Below, piece after piece: positions 1-5,547 of a stretch of DNA of 9,110 nucleotides. Origin of the DNA: Caldilineaceae bacterium (GTDB taxonomy: Bacteria; Chloroflexota; Anaerolineae; Caldilineales; Caldilineaceae); the NCBI GenBank assembly GCA_028819675.1, contig JAPPKT010000256.1, positions 1 to 9,110 on the forward strand, given 5' to 3'. The notes under the pieces are model-generated. The model made no database searches and was not told the origin of the DNA. It was given only the letters and a program-made list of their open reading frames with translations. A program made the translations under genes and the position numbers. The first letter of the stretch is position 1; every line of letters starts with the position of its first letter.

Positions 1-409
1 GCCTCCCCATTCCCTCCAAAACTGTCCCGTAGGGGCAGGCCTTGTGCCTGCCCTCGCCCCTCCCACCCGCGCCGTCCCTCCCAATCCCCCTCCCCGCCCC
101 CGCAAGGCCAGGCCTTGTGCCTGCCCACCCCGCCACTAGCGCCATCTCTCCCAATCCCCCTCCCTGCCCCCGTAGGGGCAGGCCTTGTGCCTGCCCAACC
201 CGCCACCCGCGCCATCTCACCCAATCCCCTTCCCCGCCCCCGTAGGGGCAGGCCTTGTGCCTGCCCTCCGGTCGCCATCACCACGCCTCCCCATTCCCTC
301 CAAAACTGCCCCCGTAGGGGCAGGCCTTGTGCCTGCCCTCCGGTCGCCATCACCACGCATCCCCATTCCCTCAAAACTGTTACCGTAGGGCCAGGCCTTG
401 CGCCTGCCC
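1..409 (+). repeat. Tandem array of six GTAG-footed REP-like hairpins
   Basis: Six copies lie at 29-53, 102-126, 172-196, 242-266, 314-338 and 385-409, with starts 70-73 bp apart. The intact unit is GTAG, left arm GGGCAGGC, loop CTTGT, right arm GCCTGCCC, giving a perfect 8-bp stem. Copy 2 has foot GCAA and left arm GGCCAGGC; copy 6 has left arm GGCCAGGC and loop CTTGC, so each has one mismatched pair. The intervening DNA is also repetitive and of two types. Type I (54-101, 127-171, 197-241) contains CCAATCCCC and ends in C-tracts. Type II (267-313, 339-384) begins TCCGGTCGCCATCACCACGC. Positions 1-28 match the end of a type II spacer, so the array continues left of the window. All copies have the same orientation. 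It is non-coding: reading frames through it are low-complexity Pro/Ala/Arg. Confidence 0.9.
80..241 (-). other. Three potential G-quadruplex motifs on the minus strand
   Basis: Each type I spacer ends in four C-tracts of at least three bases with very short gaps: 80-101, 150-171 and 220-241. Read on the minus strand these are G5-N1-G4-N1-G5-N3-G3 or close variants, which fits the usual G3+N1-7 quadruplex pattern. The last C-tract of each directly abuts the GTAG (or GCAA) foot of the next hairpin, so hairpin and quadruplex/i-motif candidates alternate. The pattern is seen in the sequence; folding is inferred. Confidence 0.5.
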
Positions 410-436
410 TCTGCCCAAAGACACCCCCACCCACCA

Positions 437-465
437 TTGACAGTTCTTCCCCGCTTTAGTACCCT
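437..465 (+). promoter_or_regulatory. Weak candidate sigma70-type promoter
   Basis: A perfect TTGACA lies at 437-442, followed after a 17-bp spacer by TACCCT (460-465), which matches only three of six bases of TATAAT. It sits between the hairpin array and the first gene and would leave a 5' leader of about 110 nt before the start at 584. It is the best candidate in the 410-583 gap, but a poor -10 box keeps confidence low. Confidence 0.2.
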
Positions 466-583
466 GCCATTACTTGAGATTGCCAAAAGATCTCCTTCTC
501 TGTCCGCCACCGAGACTATCCGCGACAGACAAGTCACCCCGCGACCACATACCATTTCTCACCTGCTCAAGGACCGGCCCAAC

Positions 584-1591
584 ATGAAAAGTAGCGCACT
601 CATTTGCACCGCCCAACAGGAATTCTCCCTGCAGGAATTCGATATCCCCGAACTCGCGTCGAACGACCTGCTGGTACGCTGTGCGTGGTCCGGTGTCAGC
701 GTAGGAACCGAATTCGCAGTAATTCGCAACAAAATAGACTACGGACCCTACCCGATCTGCACCGGTTACCAGGCCGTGGGCTACGTGGAGGAAACCGGCT
801 CAAACGTAGAGAAATTCGCACCAGGCGACAAGGTATACTACCGCCGCAACTACATTCCAATGACCCTGAACGGTCAGCCGCTAACAGTCTGCTCAGGCAC
901 CCACGCGTCCTACGCGCTCATGCCCGAAGACGCCGAAGTTGAACATCTGCCCAAAGACATGGATGACGCAACCGCCGCCCTCTTCGTCATGCCTTCGGTG
1001 GGCTACAATGCCGTCGACATGGCCGGCGTCCAGATGGGCGACGTAGTCGCCTTCCATGCCGTAGGACTTATCGGGCTGGGCGCCCTGGCCGCGGCGCGAC
1101 TGCGCGGTGCCGTCACCATCGCCATCGATCTCAACCCCCAGCGGCTGCAAATGGCCGTAGAGATGGGCGCCGAATACACCATCAACGCAAGCGGCATGAC
1201 CTCGGACGAGCTGACGGAACGCGTCCACGCAATCCAGCCTGGCGGCGCTGATGTCGTCTTTGAAGGAAGCGGCGTCCCCTCCTGTCTAGATCTGGCCTTT
1301 CCTCTCGCCCGCCTGCGCGGGAAGTTTGTATTCCTCGGCCACTATGGAAAGGAGCCCGTCTCCTTCAACTATCTCGTGCCTCACGGCAAACAGCTGACTG
1401 CCTTCTTTCCTTGTAACGACGGCCTGGCCACCTGTCGCGCCGCCGTCCTGCGCAACATCGCCACCGGCGCAATCCCCTGGGAGAAGACGATCACCCATCG
1501 AGTGGCCGCGTCAGAGTCACCGGACCTGTACGCAAAGATAAACCGCGAAGAGCTGCCCGACCTCTTCGGCGCCGTGATTCGTTGGGGATGA
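584..1591 (+). CDS. MDR-family dehydrogenase, BchC-like, lacking catalytic zinc ligands
   Basis: A 335-residue medium-chain dehydrogenase/reductase. The GroES-like N-terminal half carries SGVSVGTE (36-43) and TGYQAVGYVEE (60-70), hallmarks of the branch that includes the bacteriochlorophyllide dehydrogenase BchC and related proteins. The Rossmann half has AVGLIG (159-164), an AxGxxG form of the usual GxGxxG, with Asp182 at the end of beta-2 (IAIDLN), which favours NAD over NADP. Where classical zinc alcohol dehydrogenases have Cys in GICGTD and His-Glu in GHE, this protein has Ser39-Val40 and Tyr62-Gln63, so the catalytic zinc is probably absent. There is no four-cysteine structural zinc lobe. 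The ATG at 584 is chosen because the family N-terminus begins there and AAGGA (569-573) lies 10 nt upstream; the frame is open back to 398 but that stretch comes from repeat and leader DNA. It is the first gene of a probable operon. The substrate is unknown; a polyol, sugar or hydroxy acid is likely. Confidence 0.87.
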   Translation: MKSSALICTAQQEFSLQEFDIPELASNDLLVRCAWSGVSVGTEFAVIRNKIDYGPYPICTGYQAVGYVEETGSNVEKFAPGDKVYYRRNYIPMTLNGQPLTVCSGTHASYALMPEDAEVEHLPKDMDDATAALFVMPSVGYNAVDMAGVQMGDVVAFHAVGLIGLGALAAARLRGAVTIAIDLNPQRLQMAVEMGAEYTINASGMTSDELTERVHAIQPGGADVVFEGSGVPSCLDLAFPLARLRGKFVFLGHYGKEPVSFNYLVPHGKQLTAFFPCNDGLATCRAAVLRNIATGAIPWEKTITHRVAASESPDLYAKINREELPDLFGAVIRWG

Positions 1592-1657
1592 GTTCGCACC
1601 TGGCAACGAGAAAAGCCAACGGCCATCTCACACTTTGAGGAGACAAACTGGGGAACG

Positions 1658-2515
1658 ATGAGCAAAATACTGATTACAGGTACGAGCGGCTTCATCGGCA
1701 ATGCACTGGCAAGCGAGATTGCAGCCAGTTCAGACCATCAGGCGATCTGCCTTTCCCGTAGTCCCACTGACGTGCCCGCCGCCGCGACCATCCAGGCAGA
1801 CTTCTCGGACCCGGACCAGCTGAGAAATCTCGACCCCCACGAAGGAATCGAAGTCCTGGTTCACCTCGCCGCCGTGGTCGGAGGCTGCGCCGAGGAGGAC
1901 GGCCTGCGCGTCAATGTCGCCGGCACCCATCACCTGCTGCGCTATCTCATCCGCAGAGGCTGCAAAAAGTTCGTCCTCGCCAGTTCTATCGCCGCCGTCG
2001 GCATGCAGTCGGTGAAATTCCGCCCGCTGCAGCTTCCCATGCCCGACGAACACCCATGTTTCGACCGCGACGGCTACGGCTTCTCCAAGTACATGATGGA
2101 GGAAGTAACGCGTTACCTGTCCCGGCAGAACGATGCTCTCGACTTCATAAACCTTAGGTTGGCCAGCATCGCCCCCGATGATCGTCAACTGACGCCGGCT
2201 GAGCCCGGTGAGGTGCCTCTTTGGGCAATGGGAAGAATCTCCGTCATGTTCCTTAGCGATACGGTCCGCTGTCTGATCGCTGCCATCGAGGCCCCGCACA
2301 AGCCCGGCGTCCGTATCCTCAATGCCGTCGGTGCCCAGGCCTGCACCGCGGTTCCCATTCCAGAACTGCTGCGCTCCTGGTTCGGCGACGACGCCGGCGC
2401 GATCGACTTCTCCCACTATGAGCAGCCCGGTCGCGAAAGGGATCCCGTCTACGACATAACCAGAATTCGGGAAGAGCTCGGATTTGTCCCGCAGATGCCA
2501 ATTCTGGGAGATTGA
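1658..2515 (+). CDS. NAD-dependent epimerase/dehydratase (extended SDR)
   Basis: A 285-residue extended short-chain dehydrogenase. The N-terminus shows the nucleotide-binding GTSGFIG (8-14, GxxGxxG). An acidic DFS follows beta-3 (48-50), LVHLAAVVG (67-75) matches the HxAA motif, SS lies at 109-110, and the catalytic YxxxK is Tyr140-Lys144 in YGFSK. The ending RIREELGFVP (269-278) is the usual C-terminal pattern. The family includes nucleotide-sugar epimerases and uronate or aldonate dehydrogenases; the exact reaction cannot be read here. It starts 66 bp after the MDR gene. The ATG at 1658 is preceded by GAGGAG (1637-1642) and GGGGA (1650-1654). Its stop lies only 6 bp before the next gene, which suggests translational coupling with the enolase-superfamily enzyme and a shared pathway, such as interconversion of a sugar or sugar-acid intermediate. 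Confidence 0.88.
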   Translation: MSKILITGTSGFIGNALASEIAASSDHQAICLSRSPTDVPAAATIQADFSDPDQLRNLDPHEGIEVLVHLAAVVGGCAEEDGLRVNVAGTHHLLRYLIRRGCKKFVLASSIAAVGMQSVKFRPLQLPMPDEHPCFDRDGYGFSKYMMEEVTRYLSRQNDALDFINLRLASIAPDDRQLTPAEPGEVPLWAMGRISVMFLSDTVRCLIAAIEAPHKPGVRILNAVGAQACTAVPIPELLRSWFGDDAGAIDFSHYEQPGRERDPVYDITRIREELGFVPQMPILGD

Positions 2516-2521
2516 CAGCCA

Positions 2522-3610
2522 ATGAAGATTTCACGAGTTCAAACCGACCACTATCGGATTCCCTTACCTGTTGTCCTCTCGGACTCTACCCACGGCGACA
2601 TATCCCATTTCGGGCTGATCGTGTCCCGTATCGAGACCGCAGATGGCCAGGAAGGCATGGGCTATACCTACTGCGTGGGCGACATCGGCGGTTCCGCTAT
2701 ACTCGCCATGGTCCGCGACGATCTGGCGCCCATCCTGATCGGTGAAGAGGCAGACCGAATTGAACGCCTGTGGGAAAAGATGTGGTGGCACATTCACTTT
2801 GTAGGCAGGGGAGGAGCGGCCTCATTTGCCTTAGCCGCCCTCGACATCGCCCTGTGGGATCTGCGCGGCAAAGCCAACGGCGAACCCTGGTGGCGTCTAT
2901 TTGGAGGACACGATCCCCGCGTTCCGGTCTACGCCGGCGGCATCGATCTGCAATTCTCGCTGGACGCCCTCCTGGAACAAGCGGACGGCTTCCAGGCGCA
3001 GGGCTTCCGCGCCATCAAGATGAAAGTCGGCCGCGACCAGCTCTCCGAAGACATCGAGCGCGTCGCCGCCATGCGCAGCCACCTCGGAGCCGACTTCCCT
3101 TTGATGGCCGACGCCAATATGCGCTGGCGCGTCGACGAGGCCATTCGCGCCGCCCGCGGCATGGCAGACTACAATCTCTTCTGGCTGGAGGAACCTACAA
3201 TCCCCGACGACGTCGCAGGACACGCCCGTATCGCCCGCGAAGGCGGTCTTCCCATCGCAACAGGAGAAAACTTCCACACCGTCTACGAATTCCAGCAGAT
3301 GATCGCCTACGGAGCCATCGCCTTTCCCGAACCCGACGTCGCCACTTTGGGCGGCGTGACCCCATGGCTGAAAGTCGCCCACCTCGCCGAGACCTGCAAC
3401 CTCCCTATCACCACCCACGGCGTCCACGATCTTCAGGTCCATCTCCTGGCCGCCATTCCCAACAGCTCCTACCTGGAGGCGCACGGCTTCGGCCTGGAGC
3501 GCTTCATCCGCCATCCACTGCAGATCGAGGAAGGCGCGGCCATCGCACCCGATAGACCCGGACACGGCGTCGAACTCGACTGGGCCGCGCTCGCAGAGCA
3601 CAAAGTCTGA
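2522..3610 (+). CDS. Mandelate racemase/muconate lactonizing-type enzyme (enolase superfamily)
   Basis: A 362-residue enolase-superfamily protein with an N-terminal capping domain (about 1-125), a beta/alpha barrel (about 130-325) and a C-terminal tail. A full mandelate racemase-type active site can be read. KxK bases are Lys166 and Lys168 (IKMKVG). Mg2+ ligands are Asp197 (MADAN), Glu223 (WLEEP) and Glu249 (ATGEN). The Asp272-His299 dyad sits in EPDVATLGG and TTHGVHD, and Glu319 in YLEAHG. Each residue is exactly two positions after the Pseudomonas putida mandelate racemase residues 164, 166, 195, 221, 247, 270, 297 and 317. It should therefore abstract the alpha-proton of a carboxylate and either racemise it or dehydrate a sugar acid. 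Which one cannot be decided; acid-sugar dehydratases such as talarate/galactarate or fuconate dehydratase share this layout. GGGAG at 2506-2510 precedes the ATG. Confidence 0.92.
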   Translation: MKISRVQTDHYRIPLPVVLSDSTHGDISHFGLIVSRIETADGQEGMGYTYCVGDIGGSAILAMVRDDLAPILIGEEADRIERLWEKMWWHIHFVGRGGAASFALAALDIALWDLRGKANGEPWWRLFGGHDPRVPVYAGGIDLQFSLDALLEQADGFQAQGFRAIKMKVGRDQLSEDIERVAAMRSHLGADFPLMADANMRWRVDEAIRAARGMADYNLFWLEEPTIPDDVAGHARIAREGGLPIATGENFHTVYEFQQMIAYGAIAFPEPDVATLGGVTPWLKVAHLAETCNLPITTHGVHDLQVHLLAAIPNSSYLEAHGFGLERFIRHPLQIEEGAAIAPDRPGHGVELDWAALAEHKV

Positions 3611-3627
3611 ACGGAGAAACTGATAGG

Positions 3628-4245
3628 ATGGAAAAGTCACTGAAGGGAAAGACAGTAGCGGTCCTTACCGCGCATGAGTTCGAGGACATCGAAGTAATGT
3701 ACACCGTGCTGCAGCTCAGCCAGGCCGGCGCAGATGTCGTCGTTGGCACTCTGCCCCAGTCCGCCCTCGGCCACTTCCACGGGCGACCCGCCTGGCCGGA
3801 GAAACCAATCACCGGCAGGTTCGGGCACACTATTCCCTTCGACGTACTTGCCGTTGGCAACCGTTACTCCGTCCAAAGCATCTGGGAGATGGACCCCGAA
3901 GAGTTCGACGCCGCCGTGTTTCCCGGCGGACTCGCCCCCGATTTCCTTCGCATAGACGACAAAACGCTGGAGTTCGCCGCCGCCATCCACCGTTCCGAAA
4001 AAGTCCTGGCCGCCATCTGTCACGGCCCGCAGGTCCTCATCTCGCTCGACCGCCAGAAGGGGACCGACAGCGTCGCCGGCCGCAACGTCACCGCCTACTG
4101 CGCGGTCACAGACGATCTACTCAACGCCGGGGCCGTCTACCACGACGTGCCCGCCCTGATCGACGGAAACGTGGTCACAGGCCGCGTACCCGACGACCTG
4201 CCTGAATTCTGCGATGCCATCATCGAAGCCCTGTCGCCATCCTGA
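3628..4245 (+). CDS. PfpI/DJ-1 family protein (type 1 glutamine amidotransferase-like)
   Basis: A 205-residue alpha/beta protein of the PfpI/DJ-1 family. The nucleophile elbow AAICHGP places Cys131-His132. Glu17 in AHEFED corresponds to the acidic partner Glu10 of Pyrococcus PH1704 as I recall that sequence. FPGGLAPDFLR (98-108) is the second family signature and GRVPDDLPEF (185-194) the typical C-terminal one. Classical members have about 166-190 residues; here an insertion of roughly 24 residues between about 43 and 85 separates the N-terminal strand pair from the PGG motif. Family members act as proteases, deglycases or glyoxalase-like enzymes and chaperones, usually cytoplasmic oligomers. 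It follows the enolase-superfamily gene by 17 bp, with GGAG at 3613-3616, and is probably the last gene of the operon. A role in handling reactive carbonyls or as an amidase in the same pathway is an inference. Confidence 0.88.
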   Translation: MEKSLKGKTVAVLTAHEFEDIEVMYTVLQLSQAGADVVVGTLPQSALGHFHGRPAWPEKPITGRFGHTIPFDVLAVGNRYSVQSIWEMDPEEFDAAVFPGGLAPDFLRIDDKTLEFAAAIHRSEKVLAAICHGPQVLISLDRQKGTDSVAGRNVTAYCAVTDDLLNAGAVYHDVPALIDGNVVTGRVPDDLPEFCDAIIEALSPS

Positions 4246-4304
4246 TTCAAATCACCGCCCGCCCAATGCAACCCGGAAACGCCCTACCCTACCGCATCCC
4301 CCCC

Positions 4305-4395
4305 GTAGGGGCACCCCTTGTGGGTGCCCAGGCCCGCAAATCGGCAACGTGCCAACCAACCCAACCCCCCGTAGGGGCACCCCTTGTAGGTGCCC
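4305..4395 (+). repeat. Two B-type GTAG-footed hairpins upstream of the HAD gene
   Basis: Copies at 4305-4329 and 4371-4395, starts 66 bp apart. Each has foot GTAG, left arm GGGCACCC and loop CTTGT. The right arm is GGGTGCCC in the first and AGGTGCCC in the second, which opens the loop-closing pair. C-runs precede both feet. They occupy most of the 188-bp gap between the PfpI stop and the HAD start, the second ending 38 nt before the ATG. If the operon reads through, both hairpins lie in the mRNA between the two genes. Confidence 0.9.
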
Positions 4396-4433
4396 TCGTG
4401 AATCGACAACAACCCACAGAAACTGGAGAAACT

Positions 4434-5150
4434 ATGGACTTCTCAGAAGTCAAAGCAATGACCTTCGACGTCTTCGGCACCGTCGTCGACTGGCGCGGCT
4501 CCATCATTCGCGAAGGCGAAGACGTCTGGACGGCAAAAGGCGTGGACGTCGACTGGCCCGATTTCGCCGACAGCTGGCGCGGCGGCTACGGTCCTTCCAT
4601 GCAACGCGTTCGCAGCGGCGAGCTTCCCTGGATGAACATCGACGCGTTGCATCGACTGATCCTGGATGACCTTCTAGAGCGGCACCAGGTCTCAGGACTG
4701 TCCGAACACGACACAGTTCAGTTGAACAAAGTATGGCACAGGCTGAATCCCTGGCCCGACGTTACCTCCGGCCTCGCGCGCCTGCGCAAGCGCTACATCG
4801 TGGCATCACTGTCCAACGGCAACGTGGCCCTGCTCGTCAACATGGCCCGCCACGGCGGATTCAGCTGGGACTGCGTACTCTCCGCCGAGCTTGCCCGGCA
4901 CTACAAACCCGATCCGGAAGTCTACCAGTCCGCGGCCGCGCTCCTCGGGCTGGAGCCCCATGAAGTAATGATGGTCGCCGCCCACAACGGAGACCTGATT
5001 GCCTCAAAGACAGTTGGCTTCAGAACAGCCTTCGTCCATAGACCCAAAGAACACGGACCAGACCAAACAACAGACCTGACCCCGGATCCCTCGGTCGACG
5101 TAATAGCCAAAGACTTCAACGACCTGGCCGACCAACTGCAAATCGACTAG
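4434..5150 (+). CDS. Haloacid dehalogenase type II-like HAD hydrolase
   Basis: A 238-residue HAD-superfamily protein. Motif I FDVFGT gives nucleophile Asp12 and Thr16; the residue two after Asp is Phe, as in dehalogenases (DxY/FGT) rather than phosphatases (DxD). Other L-2-haloacid dehalogenase positions seen are Ser127-Asn128 in LSNGN, Lys158 in YKPDP, Tyr164, Asp187, and possibly Arg49 in SWRGGYG. The usual SSNxxD of motif IV is AAHNGD here (182-187), so the family Ser and Asn are replaced by Ala182 and His184. Length fits the family (about 220-245). The ATG at 4434 is chosen for GGAG five bases upstream and because homology starts there; the frame is open back to 4266 but that extension is translated hairpin repeat. 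The reaction would be hydrolytic removal of a halide or another group from a 2-substituted acid; the true substrate is uncertain. Confidence 0.88.
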   Translation: MDFSEVKAMTFDVFGTVVDWRGSIIREGEDVWTAKGVDVDWPDFADSWRGGYGPSMQRVRSGELPWMNIDALHRLILDDLLERHQVSGLSEHDTVQLNKVWHRLNPWPDVTSGLARLRKRYIVASLSNGNVALLVNMARHGGFSWDCVLSAELARHYKPDPEVYQSAAALLGLEPHEVMMVAAHNGDLIASKTVGFRTAFVHRPKEHGPDQTTDLTPDPSVDVIAKDFNDLADQLQID

Positions 5151-5187
5151 CCCCCACTGACACTTCCTCCCAAACAGGCATCCCCCC

Positions 5188-5282
5188 GTAGGGGCACCCC
5201 TTGTGGGTGCCCTCGAACGCGCCACGACTCCCCGTACCCGCCAACCCGCCATCCCCCGTAGGGGCACCCCTTGTGGGTGCCC
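5188..5282 (+). repeat. Two B-type GTAG-footed hairpins downstream of the HAD gene
   Basis: Copies at 5188-5212 and 5258-5282, starts 70 bp apart. Both are perfect: foot GTAG, left arm GGGCACCC, loop CTTGT, right arm GGGTGCCC. C-runs precede each foot (CCCCCC and CCCCC). They have the same orientation as the pair upstream of the HAD gene, so this single gene is bracketed by two direct doublets. Confidence 0.92.
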
Positions 5283-5376
5283 TTGTGTGCGCCTCGTTGT
5301 CGCCTCACCGCTAATTTCAACTCAGACAAACGTCAACGACTACACGGTTTCATTGAAATTTGTCCGAAAAGTGGTA

Positions 5377-5404
5377 CGCGGGGTCGCCTCGCGACTGACC
5401 CGCG
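5377..5404. repeat. Imperfect GC-rich palindrome
   Basis: CGCGGGGTC (5377-5385) can pair with GACCCGCG (5397-5404) if one G is bulged, leaving an 11-base loop. Inside it GTCGC (5383-5387) and GCGAC (5391-5395) offer a competing 5-bp stem with a 3-base loop. No T-tract follows, so a terminator role is not supported. It may belong to the same repeat block as the neighbouring CTTCGCG motif. Confidence 0.4.
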
Positions 5405-5451
5405 AGCAAACGAACAGTCCCGCAAGGAGAACACCAAACGCCTCTGCCGTT

Positions 5452-5481
5452 CTTCGCGCCCCTTCGCGTAACTTCGCGGAT
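5452..5481. repeat. CTTCGCG motif repeated three times at 10-bp period
   Basis: CTTCGCG begins at 5452, 5462 and 5472, an exact 10-bp period, with different three-base fillers (CCC, TAA, GAT). I recall similar TTCGCG-phased intergenic stretches in other environmental bacterial genomes, where they give rise to spurious ORFs rich in Ala, Arg and Lys. Whether this belongs to such a family cannot be settled from one copy. Confidence 0.55.
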
Positions 5482-5547
5482 AAACTGATTTTCTTGGGTG
5501 AAATACTTCTAATGCAATGGGGAGAACTCGAGGCCCGTATGGGGAAA

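Larger units (their letters stand above)
5151..5547. other. Convergent intergenic region without a gene
   Basis: This 397-bp stretch lies between the converging HAD and DppC-like genes. It holds two B-type hairpins (5188-5282), a GC-rich imperfect palindrome (5377-5404) and a CTTCGCG triple repeat (5452-5478). No intrinsic terminator with a T-tract was found on either strand. A + frame is open over 5203-5670, but it starts inside a hairpin and runs into the transporter gene on the other strand, so it is not accepted as a gene. Confidence 0.7.

Noticed and set aside
1..409. CRISPR-like array
   Set aside because: Repeats are regularly spaced, but the spacers are similar to one another (two classes) rather than unique, the repeat varies, and no cas genes are nearby.
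42..555. Small proteins encoded across the hairpin array on either strand
   Set aside because: The frames are low-complexity translations of the repeat (Pro, Arg, Ala, Cys-rich) with no conserved domain and no convincing ribosome binding site.
1730..2416. A 228-residue minus-strand frame opposite the epimerase gene
   Set aside because: It is antisense to a well-supported SDR gene and arises from GC-rich third positions.
2770..3640. Long frames overlapping the enolase-superfamily gene (261 residues on +, 247 on -)
   Set aside because: They are out-of-frame shadows of a gene with a complete catalytic set; their composition is skewed (Arg/Pro-rich or Asp/Gly/Val-rich) and they have no recognisable motif.
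5188..5282. Hairpins as intrinsic terminators of the converging operons
   Set aside because: The stems are strong but no T-tract follows on either strand, and the same hairpins occur upstream of genes.
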